Assembly: GCA_951213105.1 (NCBI GenBank)
Contig: OX578136.1
Location: 153,305,178-153,369,177 of the forward strand
Length of the DNA stretch: 64,000 nt
Reading direction: 5' to 3'
From: Amaurobius ferox
Lineage: Eukaryota; Arthropoda; Arachnida; Araneae; Amaurobiidae
Below the pieces are notes generated by a model, which worked only from the letters and a program-made list of their open reading frames with translations, was not told the DNA's origin and did not search any database. The first letter of the stretch is position 1, and each line of letters starts with the position of its first letter. The position numbers and the translations under genes are program-made. Shown piece after piece: positions 48,375-60,283 of the stretch.

Positions 48375-50393
48375 TGTTGGGGGGGTTTCTTGCATTTATG
48401 ATATATTCAAAAACATTTTATCATTCTAAATATTCTAAGTTTTCCAAGTTTCTGAAAGTTCTTACTCAAGGTTCTTAAAACCTAAAAATCATTCTTCTGA
48501 AAACACTGAAAAATATCTGAAATTTGCAAAAGTTCTAAAACTTCTAAAGTTCCTCTGACCTGAAAACATTCTAAAAATAAACTGAATGTGGACCTATTGA
48601 CCAGTTTCCCTACGTGTACAAATATGTACTCTTGTAAAATATTAAAAACTGACACTTTACCTAAAAATAAAAACATTAAAAGTAAAAGAAAGAGAGAACA
48701 CAGAATTTAGGTTTTCAAAATCTAACGTTTATTAAAATTTTAAACTTCACTTTTAAAATAATTTTCAAAATATTTTACATCTCATTAACTAACAAATCCA
48801 ATAAACAACTTAAATAAATAAATAGAATGGAATGGCCGGTCGTATAGTGGTAAAAAAACAACGTTAGAATATTAAATTTTAAAGTTAACAATATTAAACT
48901 TATTCAATTATTTATCTAAACTAAAATTTGGGATAAAAGAACATCAGTAAGCCAAAAGGGAATTTAGAACAAAATTTAAAAGATAACCACAGGTTCAGAT
49001 GACCTAAAGTATATAAGTCTAAAGGGGTCTTATTCTACTAACACAATTAAACTGAAAACAATTGGAATATAAACATATTTTAACTATTGAGAGATATAAT
49101 TAGCAAAGGTTTCACCAAATGCTCCAAGGAACTGCAAGGATCAGCAGGAAAGAACTTCACAGGGAAAAGTCACCAAAGATCCCAAGGAACACCTCTTGAA
49201 ACGCAGAACACAGCAAAGGAGAATTATGTCCATCTCTAGAGAGGAAAATCCTTAACCGGATCCCTTTTCCAAGGGGATATTCCCAAAACAGGATGTTTAG
49301 TAACGATGGAATTAAACAATTTCTTCCAAACAGTTGTAGCTGACTTTTGGCATCAGAACAGAATACAGACCATATGTCCGTCTTAAATTTTCGGAAATGT
49401 GCATTCCATCCATCATAGATAGAGCTACTCTGCTTGACAAGATAAATAAACTCTTAATTGGCGGGTAAAGACTCCTCGGCCGACATCGCAAACAGCTGGG
49501 AACACGGTGGATTGCTAATTAAATGACTGAAGAGACAAGAAACCAAAACATCCTGTCTTTATAGACATAACAATTCTCAGCCATCAGGCGCAACATTTTC
49601 AACAGCTCTTGAATGTTTAGATTAAAACTCGAATAATAAATAAACAGAGCACAATTACTGGGCCGGGAATAAAAAAAAAGAACTTTCGTTCCTCAGAGCG
49701 CTCGCCGGATTCGAACTACGGCTCGCGCCGAAGCGCTGAAAACAACAACTTTAACAGATCACATTTTGGGTTCCAATCAATAAACAGAAGAGAAAAAGAG
49801 CAAAGAGATCGAAAAAGTGCGCGATTTGCTTATATACTGCGAAACATCGCTGCCACAGATTGTAAACAAAATTATCGATGAACGATAAAATAATTAATGA
49901 CAGACGATTTTAATATTACGGTCAACCAATTAAAAACTCGAAATTTTAAAGAAGAGAAATGGAATTTTAGAGCAGACGAAAATTAAAAAGAAATGAAGTG
50001 AAACGATTTGGAAAATACGAATTCGGCAATAATTTAAATATGGACGATTCTGAAATATTTAAAAAGCTGTAAATAGAATAAAATTGTAAAATTGCGATGA
50101 ATTAACCAATTTTTAACCGAGAGCAATAAATTTGGAATCAAATTAAAGGGAATTAAAAGGGCAATAAATGGAATCACAAATTAGCCAATTTAAATTGCTA
50201 AAACCTAAAAAGAACGAACTTTCGCCGTTTTTAACACAAAACCTATGGAATACAATATATTTGAACAGAAGAATATCAAAACCTAAACAATTGGAAAATG
50301 GATAACTAAAAGAGAATGGCTATGTAAATAAGACCCCTGAACACATTTAAACTAAAAACAAAATTATTAACTATCCAAAAGTATAACCCAACA
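48375..50393 (-). repeat. Complete LTR of the second element
   Basis: TGTTGGG...CCCAACA, 2019 bp. The purine-richer strand beside it (minus, ~50410-50394) resembles the polypurine tract position of the first element: both have ACTCCTTCGAAC/AATTCCTCTCGAC on the plus strand. Confidence 0.65.
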
Positions 50394-52484
50394 ACTCCTT
50401 CGAACGTCCCAAAAAAATTTTTCATTTGAAAAATGAAAAATTTTAGCTAACACATGACAAAATTTCGCGAAACGAAGGAGAAAAAAAAATCAAAATCTCA
50501 ACTACATCTGTAACATGAGCCATAAAAATCATATAGAAAATCAAATTCCTTATAAATAAATCAAAAATCAAACAATAACTTCACTAAACACTCTCATAAT
50601 ATCAGATCATAAATTTCTTAACTCTAAAATAAACATGTAGATTCACCATTAAATCCTTCAACTTCATTATAACTCTATACCATGAAAATTCATCAAATCA
50701 TTTTAAAATGCTCCAACAAATACGCCATCAAAGAGAAGAAACAGAAAAATAATAAACAGATCTCCATATCATTAGCTGTCATGAATAAACATAAATTTTA
50801 ACGAAAACTTTGGACCAGCCAAAGAATTCCAATAATCTAAACAATAAATTTTGAAATGGTACCTTCAACATAACAACCAATAAATACAATCATCAAATTC
50901 ATCACCATCTCCTCCTCTACAAAGAAAACAAATATTCGAAGCATAATTTTCAATTTAAATAATAATATCAAAGTTGGCTCAAGTTACAAACAAAAAAAAA
51001 TTGTGGAATATTTACCCCCAAAATAACAAACTCAATTCCCTAACAATTTGGAACTGAACTCAAATTTAACCGACTTGTTTACAACTTATACTATAAACTG
51101 ATTACTTGGCAAATTAGGTCGTTTAAACGACAAATATACACTAAAATGACCTTATGCATCATTTTACACCAATATCAATAAACGCGATTCTACTAATTAT
51201 TGTGCAACATCTTGCACTCTCAACAACAATAAACTCAAATATCATATCTGTATATCTCTGGTAATCTCAAACAATTCTCATAAAAATAAAAAAAAATTAA
51301 GACAAGGGGCCGAGGGTTGTGAGTCCTCTCAAAGGTTGTGAATCTTTTTTGAACCCCAAAAAAATAGCACAAAAATATCCATCAAGTATAAGTAGTACAT
51401 TTAAATTCACTAACAGCCAAGTGTATCACATTACTTTAACCAAAATACCAAAGAAAAATCAAGTTACAAATCCCCATTTAATTTTTAAAACCAAAAGAAC
51501 TCAAATTGCATTGCACAATTTAAAATATTCCACTTAAAAAAAATTTAATTCTCCTATAAATAAAATAAATTTTTCCACTTTAACAACCAAAAAAAATTTT
51601 AAAGACAGTATTAAAAATATCAGATTCAGAATTAAGAACAAACAAACTGATTTTATCACCACTCTATTTGAGTGTGAAAACCAAACAAATGATCAATGTG
51701 AAGAACAAGATAACTCAAGATGACATTTATGTCACACTCATATTGGAGTGTAAAAACACCTGCATTACCCAATCTTTCAATTAATCACCAGTATTTCATC
51801 ATCTACATTCACATATCAGTGAGCATTTAAATCTCAATTCCAAATCAGAACATACAAAAAATTCTAAGTCGAAAAACTACTGCTTTAATTCTATACAATT
51901 TAACTTAATAAAAAAAAAATATTCTCATATTAAATTTACTCAATTAATTTTTCTCTATTTTATCAAAACAATTTTAAGTGTTGCTGGGAGCGTGGGTTAC
52001 AAGAACAACAAAATAAAAAAAATTTGTTAATGAGATGGGATTAGAACAAAAAATGTAAATACTATAAAGTGCGTTCTTCAAATACTTATAATCTCTTAAA
52101 TTTATGAATTAAATGCAATTTCACACTACTTCAAATAATAAAATTCAAATCAAATTAATTTACATTAAGGAATGCTTAAATAAAAATTCTAAATGAAAAA
52201 GTCAAATTCAAAAGTTTCCTCAAAAAATTCTAAATGAAAATATTTAAATTAATCTTAAAATTTTAATCAAAATATTAAAATAAATTCCTCTAATTTAAAT
52301 CAAGAGCATTCTAAAACATCCTGCCTTACTTTAAGAACATATTAAAATCTTAACTGTAATCACTTTTAGAATAAACAGGCATGGAATCATTTTACTGAAA
52401 TTTCATTTTTAAGAACAAAAATTATTAAGAACATCTATTACAGTTAGCATGAATAAGCCCCTAGACTGGTCAAACGGCGCCAAT

Positions 52485-52671
52485 TGTTCGGTAGAAAAAG
52501 TGCATTTATGATACACTAAAAGCATTTCTAAATATTCCAAATTCTCAAAGTTTTTAAACCTAAACATCATCAAAATTATATATGAAAATGCACCATTTGA
52601 CCAGTTTCTCCCTAAATTTCGGTAGAAAAAGTTCTTTTTATGAAATACTAAAGCCTAATATATATATATTA
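52485..52671 (-). repeat. Truncated second LTR
   Basis: The first ~190 bp of an LTR (TGTTCGGTAGAAAAAGTGCATTTATGATAC). CGGTAGAAAAAGTTCTTTTT at ~52619 repeats its beginning, so a third LTR start may be joined here. It ends in a (TA)n stretch at the border of the duplicated 149-bp block. Confidence 0.6.
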
Positions 52672-52820
52672 ATATATATATATTTCTTTTCATGTAGAAT
52701 TTTGTTCATGTGGCAATTTTTGAGTAGAGAAAACAGTAAACCACTAGACTATAGTAATACCTCTTGGAAACTTACAAGACTTGTTCTTTTTAATTGCTGT
52801 TAAACTACGCCTCTGGGATG
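52672..52820 (+). repeat. 149-bp duplicated block, right copy, still joined to the empty-site sequence
   Basis: Same as 48226-48374, but continues GGGATG|CAATGAAG, i.e. the uninterrupted target into which the LTR element inserted on the left side. Confidence 0.9.
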
Positions 52821-53627
52821 CAATGAAGTATTTTCTTTAAAATTGCTAGTGTGCGTATTATTAATAAAGTATTGTATTTCAAATAAATTACTCACAAAAT
52901 TTTAAGGATACTGCAAATATAACTGGAAGAAATTGTTTAACGCTAAAGAATGACATGGATATGCATTTAGCAAGGTGTTCAAAAAACTTATTAAAAAGGA
53001 TTGTGCATAGAAAAATAATATTCAGTTTCAAAAATGGCATTTGTGACCGTGTGAAAAAATAACACAAATGATGAGATTATACATTTGCCCAATTTAGTAA
53101 CTTATAGTACTCCCCCTACTTCGAAGGATAACTTAGCATCTTTGAAGCATTTTTTTGATGACATTATTAACTGATGTGTCAATCGTATTACGTCACCATA
53201 TTTGAATAGTGCTGTTTTATCTTTTAAATATCCTTAAATTCTTAATATTTTGTAAGCAATTTATTTATGTATTTTTATAAAACTATGTATATACGTTATA
53301 TTATTGTTTGAAATGCTTGATTTTAAACTGTTCAACTGAGATATTATATAATCTTAATACTAAAAAATATGTTATGTTCAATATGTCAATTTTTTTTATA
53401 ATAATAAATATATTTTTTTTCAAGTTGAATTTTTTTCTTCAAGTTGATCTTTTAATTTCATGTATTATTTATTACATGTGAGTTCTGTCCAGAAGCTGTG
53501 TCACTGAGTTTCATTTTTATGAAAAAAAATATATATAATTTTGTGCATAATAATGATTTGAGAATTAATGCATATTGCCGAATAATGATTTGCGAAATAA
53601 TGATTTTGAGAATTAATGCATGTACCA

Positions 53628-53660
53628 CTTCTTACTCATTTTATAAAAATGAGTAAGAAG
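53628..53660. repeat. Perfect 15-bp-arm palindrome
   Basis: CTTCTTACTCATTTT, three bases, then AAAATGAGTAAGAAG. It is followed by GCCCATGGACC, not by a T-run. Could form a hairpin or cruciform; function unknown. Confidence 0.8.
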
Positions 53661-54181
53661 CCCATGGACCTTCATGGGAATGTTTTTACATAGTAAATTC
53701 TGCCGGGGGTATGTGCTGGGGTTGATGGAGTTGCTGTTGCCTCGACGAATCATCATTTCTGTATACCTTCGGGTGGGCGGGGCTTTCAAATGAATACCAA
53801 GTTAAAGTCAAGATGATTAAATGTTAATGTGTATAAGAACGTAATTCCTAATGTATGCTACTGCAACACTACTACTTCGCTTATGACTGTTTTAGTGTAA
53901 ACCTAGTGTAAGTATTTTACTATGCATAATAAACTAACAGGTATTTTATAATCAGAACAAAAGAATAATATATCTTAAGCAAAAAAATTATTTAAAATTT
54001 GTGTTTTCCAGTTTATAATTTCTCATGATTATCAATACATTCATCTACAGTTGCAGCATATTTAAAAAATAAACAATTATTTTTGATGAATTTTAATATT
54101 GCAACACCCTCAAATAGCTTTGTGTGAGAAATTCTATTTTCAATTCATTTGCTACATTAATCTCCTTATAGCAATCTAAGA

Positions 54182-54957
54182 AATCTGATGTGGGCGCAGC
54201 ATATGACTTTCCCTGCAGACTCAAATTCATTTTTTCTTTATTTCTTTAATAATTCATTAAATTGAGTTTAATTGCACAAAATAACACTAAATTTGCATTT
54301 TTAATTCAATTTCTGTTTTTATTTGGTAATTGGAATATTTTCCAAAGGCGACATAACAAAAATTTGAAAAATCTCAAATATCTCCAGAACTGATAGTCCT
54401 AGAGTAGTAGAGTTGTTCTTATTCTTTTCCTCGTTAAAAATTATGTATGAAATAAACATTAATAGTCGATACATTTGAACATACATAGTCTTGTAAGATT
54501 TTTTCAGGCCATTTCGTAAAGAAAGGCAGGGTCTTCTTTTCTGAATCGTACCAAAATCTAATCAGCATCAGAGTATCCCACAAGTAACTTATCTACCAAA
54601 TTTTGTGAAATTTGGTCAATTAAATATTTCAGCTAGAGTGGATACATGAGATTTTTGCAGGTCATTTCACAAAAAAAAGGCTTTTTTTCCCCCTAATTGT
54701 ACGAAAAACTAATCGGAATCAGTGTCACACCCAAGTGACTTACCTACCAAATTTTATGAAATTTGATCCATTAGTTTTTGAGTTAGAGTGGATACATACA
54801 TTACACAGACAGACACACATACAGACGTCACGTTAAAATAATAGTTTCGTATTCTAGATATCCCAAAACGTGTAAATCCGTCAAAAACTCGAGTTACGAT
54901 TTTCGGCATGATTCCAATACTTTCCTATACATTACCATGAATTGCAAGGAAAGTAAA
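54182..54957 (+). mobile_element. Dispersed element R1, copy B
   Basis: TCTGATGTGGGCGCAGCATA through AACTCGAGTTACGATTTTCGG to ATTGCAAGGAAAGTAA; the same order of landmarks as 21201-21945. Confidence 0.75.
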
Positions 54958-55226
54958 ATAGTTTAATGAATATGTTGTTTCTCTCTTGTATGTGTATACA
55001 TAAAAGTGTGCATTTTAAGGCATTTGAAATAATTCTGATATTCATAACAGAACTAGAAAATTAAAAAACTTAATGAAAAATCGGGATTTTGATATTCCTT
55101 TTGTATAAAGAATCTATTTAGTATTAATTGTTATTTCTTGTTCTTCTAATATTAAGAAAATCGAAAATTTCTCAAGTTTTTCTTAATCATTTTAGATAAA
55201 GTTTACTAATATTTCACTCAAGTGGT

Positions 55227-55428
55227 CATAAGCGGAGGGGGGGGGGGAGCACCCCCATTACAATTTGCACAAGTACTCCTTTTCAATTAATAACTGCCCA
55301 TTATTCCAATCAGTTTCAGTTTCTCTCTCTCTTTTTTTTTTTAAAAGTCGTTATTTTATTTATTTTTTTAAGGATTTATATATCTGAGATCAGCACCCCC
55401 CAATTGTGAAAGCCTGCTGCCGCCTATG
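55227..55428. mobile_element. 202-bp hAT-like MITE
   Basis: Ends CATAAGCGGAGG and CCGCCTATG (inverted with mismatches), flanked by CAAGTGGT (55219-55226) and CATGTGGT (55429-55436), an 8-bp duplication with one mismatch. G-run and AGCACCCCC words lie near both ends. Confidence 0.55.
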
Positions 55429-56104
55429 CATGTGGTACTTGTATGGTTAAATTTTGTTTCTGTTTAACAAGATAAAATAATAGGGCTCTCTATAAAAATT
55501 ATTTATTTTAATTTTCATGGGAAAAATTGTTATATGCACCTGTATTTCAAGTTTAATCGATAAATGACTTAAAATCTAATACTAAACCCAAATTTCATTG
55601 GATTCACGAACAACCATGGTGAAGCTGTTAAGTCACTGACTACTGAATCTTGGTCCACTAAGTCATTGGGTTCGAAGATCATCTGCTCAGACTGACTTAG
55701 GCAGCAATTTCGGTTTTCATGGTTTTCCAAGCATATAACATAAAGATGGTGCAGATGGAGAAATGTTGCCCTCCTTTGCCTTGATATCATGGCCTCATCA
55801 AGCCGTTATCCATTGAACATCGCTTATATTAGTTATTATGAACTTCTGAGATCAGAAATTTTTTTTCACTGTCCATAAGAAAACAGTGCACTTTTTTTAA
55901 TAATCTTCCTATAAGCTGATAGAATTCTTTTGAAAATTTATAAGGTTTTACATAAAATTTAGAATGAACAAAATACAGCAAAAGCGTAATTTTTCGATTG
56001 TAGCCGTCTAATATTCAAAGAAATATTTGGAGATGGTAATTGGTATTGTCAGTCAATTTTTTTTATATCGCCCGCAATTTAAAAATCGGAATCGTTTTAA
56101 ACAC

Positions 56105-56390
56105 GAAAATTATATATATATATATTTTAAATTATACGAAATTTTGCCTATTAATCATATGGATTCGGTTCATAAGTTTGAAAGATAATTTTTCGATCCT
56201 TTCGGTAGTGTTAAGATGGCAACTATACGATAATATTTTCGGTCGCTAAGGAACCGATTTGTGTAAAATTGCCCAGAATCGTGCTAAAACGTAAAAACTG
56301 ATTCGAATTTTTAAAAAATCTCGCCGAAGCGTATCATCTCGGGTCAAGTATTTGTGTACCAAATTTCATGGCTGTACGATGTTCAGAGTT
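56105..56390 (+). repeat. Dispersed repeat G, copy 2
   Basis: Counterpart of 16505-16790. It is better preserved and followed by ACAGACGGACATCTTTTATTATAGA, a typical retroelement-like end. Confidence 0.6.
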
Positions 56391-57307
56391 TTGCTATAGA
56401 CAACACTGACAGACGGACATCTTTTATTATAGATTTTTGTCATTTCTTGAAGCGAGCGAACCTGTAAAATTTCCGATGCTCCGCAATGAAGTTTCATGCA
56501 TTTTTCGACCTACCGATTGCGCATGCACACCATCGAGGTGAAATATAGGTATATCATATATCTCTGGTCGAAGATGCACACCAGATAAGGAGATTTTATC
56601 CACTCCTACTTTCTGAGAATTGTTTATTTATTTATTAGCTTTCAATGTTTGTGGAGCTATGCTCTTTGATGGCTTGCTGATGATGATTCAGCAATTTGGA
56701 AACTGAGGGGTATTATTTAAGTCGCAGGATCTTATTTAGGCGGCGACGACGGGTAATTCTTTCTAATGATAATAGAACAAAAGTAGTAGTATAGTGATAA
56801 TTGATGTGGGAAAATGACAGTATCGACTAAGTTATGAAAATGGTATTGAAATTCTATATATTTGCCCAAATTAGCGAAATGCATCGGTGGCTGCAAACTT
56901 CAAATATAGAAAGAATTTTTACTCGAATTTTCAAATGAATAACTTGCGAATGGAAGCTCATCAAAAGACAAGTTTTGTTTTCACTGTAAGTATAAACTTG
57001 GCCGTTGTAGACTTGTGCAACCTAAGCTCACTTTTTAAGAAATTTGATACTGGTTGTATGGTAGAGCTGAATTTGTCCGTCTCTTTAGAAGTTTGAAAAT
57101 TGGGGCACGTAACAAATTTTCTTGTTGCCATTGCCTGCTATATGCAATAAAAGCTAGAAGCTGCTCTATGGAGGGAGGCTGTTTGTTATTTATAAATGGC
57201 AGCGTCATATAACTTTGGGAATATCTTTAATCGGGTTTAGTGAGTATGAATTCAGGTATATTGTTCATAAAGCACTGTATATATTACACAGAATAACGAA
57301 TTTTTTC

Positions 57308-59626
57308 CAGTGGCGGCATGTAGAGGGGGGGCCTCATCTATGTATTTATGCCTATATTTATGTTAGTAATATATATATGTATGTTAGTATATATATATAT
57401 ATTGTATATATATGTATATACATATAAGTAAAATAACATACCTCCCACATGTTTGCTCGTTCATAACATTCCTGGACGCATATGGATGCACCCCTCCTGG
57501 TGAAAGCATTACGTGTCCTAATTTAGAGTAAAATTGCGTGGACTAGTTAAAATAAAAGTTGCATCCAGGGAGTTGACTAAATTATGCATATTCTGGTGAT
57601 ACGTACAGATGGTTCAGAAGTTATAGCTACCAGTAAAATCAAAATCGGTGGATTAGAAGGCTAGATGGAAAACTGGGGGGTGGGGGGGTAACCAAAGTAA
57701 GAGTTACGCTCAGGGATTTGCCATGTTAACGTTGCATATCCAGGTGACGTAAAAATGGTGCTGAGACTATAGCTATCAGCAGAACCAAAATCGCTCAATA
57801 AGGAACAGATATGTAAAATTGTGGGGGCTAGTTCAATTAAAAGTTGCACCCAGGGGTTGACACAAAATATATATACCCAGGTGACATGCACAAATGTTGC
57901 TGAGACTCACCAACAGAATCAGAATTGATCAATTAGGAACTGGTAAAATTGTTGGGGCGCTTAAACTAAAAGTTACGCCCAGGTGGTTGACACAAAAAAC
58001 GTATGTGTATCATATCCTTTAAATATGTATATCAAGGTGATACATAAACTACAGCCACCAGCAGAATCAAAATTGCTCAATTAGGAGGTAAGATGGAAAA
58101 TTTGGCGGGGGGGGGGGGGGGGGGAGGCTAACTGAAGTAAAAGTTACACACGGGGAGTTTTCACAACAAAGATGCATATTCAGGTGACATGTACAAATGG
58201 TGCAGAGACTATAGATATAATAACCTTGAGAGACTATAGCCACTAGCAGAACCAAAATCGCTCAATTAGGAAATGAGCAGTAGCGGCTCGCGTATAGGCA
58301 CTGTGGAACTGCAACACCCTCTATTTCCACTTGATATCGATAACATTTAATATAATGAGTTCTTTTTTCTTTAATTTTTTCTTTATACTTGTACAATATA
58401 TAATCCTTAAGCTTAACGTCAGTAGCCATCCCTCAGTTTATGAAAAAGATGTAAAAATCTTTGAATTTTCTGGAGCAGCACCCCCACTAATTTTAGGTAC
58501 GAGCCCCCAGTGAAAATGAGATTTAAAATTGTGGGGGCTAGTTAAATTAAAAGTTACGCCCAGGGGTTTGGCACGAAATAAGTATATTCAGGTGACACGT
58601 ATAGATGGCGCAGAGACTACTGCCATCAACAGAATCAAAATCGCTGAATTAGAAACCTAGATAAGATATTTGGGGGACTACCTCAATTAAAATATACGCC
58701 CATGGGGTATCTGTGCAATATAATCGCCAGCGGGGTCAAAATTTCCAGAAAAATGACGTCAGATAAAAGGATCATGTTGAAAATTTAATTTTAAAGCTTT
58801 TTAACAAATATTTAGAATTTCTTCTATTTAGAAATAGCTGAAAAAGTAAGACAGCTGGGTAGGTCAAGTAACCCCTCGAACTGAGGGTCTCATTTTACTC
58901 ACGATGGACAGAAACCCCTAAAATATAAATAACCCCTATTTATTCAACTCACTTATTAAAGGAAAAAAAAAACTTGCATTGAAGATTTTTTAGATTTCAA
59001 TTTTCTAAATCTAATACGAAACAATTTCGTCATGAACCCAAACTGAAAGAACTAGGTTAATAGATTTAATAAAAGAAATCAAAATTGCAAAAAAGAGTAA
59101 TTTGTTTTCAAATGTTTATTTAAACTTCCAAATTTATTTATAATAAAAGACGAGAAAGAGAACATACACATTCTTAAATGTAGAAAAGTGAAGCCAAATT
59201 AGCAAAACTAAGCCAATTTGAGAAGTTCCTCCTCACGTTTTACTGCTGTTATTCTCAAAGCTCAAAGTACATGAATTTAAAGGGGTGCCTTATCCGGGTT
59301 TGGTTACCGGACTTTAATCCCCATCTGTTATTCTCTTTGGCAAAAACCGCCTGTTTTCTTTTACTATGCCATTCGTTCTCTCAAGGCAAGGCGGTAACAC
59401 CTGAAAAATTATATGCACTACAGCTTTCGTGAGAGTCCTCTTTCTCTCAGGAAAACTGTAGTGCTGCCATCTAGTGACATTTACCATCCCTTATTTTCAA
59501 TAATTCTCGATTTAATTGGACCACAATTCAGATTTTTTCAATAGAAATTGTAATAAATCTTTATAACTAAAAAATTAATTTGGGGTGTTTTCTCAATGGT
59601 GCTGCGCGTCCCCATGACCGCCCCTG
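57308..59626 (+). mobile_element. Non-autonomous hAT-type transposon with tandem array (copy 2)
   Basis: Begins CAGTGGCGGC (57308) and ends CCGCCCCTG (59626). The flanking 8 bp ATTTTTTC are identical on both sides (57300-57307 and 59627-59634). The internal (TA)n tract, about six ~150-bp array units (57530-58690) and the right-hand unique part (CAGCTTTCGTGAG, GTGCTGCCATCTAGTGAC, TTTTTTCAATAGAAATTGTA) parallel copy 1. No 5S SINE is present here, but another MITE is inserted at 58278. Confidence 0.9.
58278..58512. mobile_element. 235-bp hAT-like MITE nested in the array
   Basis: CAGTAGCGGCTCG at the left and, reversed, CACTGGGGGCTCG at the right. Flanks are GAAATGAG (58270-58277) and AAAATGAG (58513-58520). 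Without it the array unit reads on as in copy 1. Confidence 0.7.
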
Positions 59627-60283
59627 ATTTTTTCCAAAGTGAGATATAATAACCTGATAATACCCCGAAAGCACGCCACTGATTTCACAAACAAATACTG
59701 ATATCACTGGACAACAAATTTTGACTCTTTGTATGTCTCTGAGATTAAATCAAGTTAAACATTTAGAAAATACTCCCATTGCCGATAACAGCATTTATAG
59801 ACCGGTTCTACGCAAACTTTGTGCTCTCATCAGCGTGGAATAGCCGCTATTTGCAACGACAGCAAGGAAACTTGGTATATGCCACAATTTTGCTAACTTT
59901 TATGGGAACTGACAATTTTAGACCTTTCACGTATCCGGCATCAAATTCATATACGATATAGCTGTGGTTTCATCAAGCTGTAAAGGCAAAATTCGAAATC
60001 TCAGAACCCGCCTATAAAGAGCATTCCCAAATATTTAGCGCTTATAATAGATGCGAAATCGGTCGACAGATGCCATTTATTTACGATGGAAATGTCTTCC
60101 AAATATTTAAGATCGCCCCTTATGGCGGATTCTGTTATTTTCAAGTTATTTTTATATGATTTGATCTGCTGAATATGAAAATGACCATTAACACATCAGA
60201 TTCGCTCTAAGTTTTAAAATATCTATAAAACAAGTTTTACACATCTGCATATATATACACTATTATAATCCTCGTGTAGGAAA

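Larger units (their letters stand above)
48375..52671 (-). mobile_element. Second LARD-like LTR element, right LTR truncated
   Basis: The left LTR runs 48375-50393, begins TGTTGGG and ends CCCAACA. The right LTR begins TGTTCGG at 52485 but ends by ~52671. Just inside it the minus strand reads TGGCGCCGTTTGACC, a primer-binding site like that of the first element (TGGTGCCGT). The interior (50394-52484) shares words with the first element (TTTGGACCAGCC, AAGAATTC) and the same A/C bias. It has no coding domain. The LTRs are much more diverged than those at 38705-45906, so it is older. Confidence 0.7.

Noticed and set aside
52702..52803. A terminal STN1 exon (acceptor TTCTTTTCATGTAG then 34 open codons), also at 48256
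   Set aside because: It occurs identically in both copies of the duplicated block, shows no STN1 similarity, and STN1 already ends in phase at 46815-46817 with AATAAA after it.
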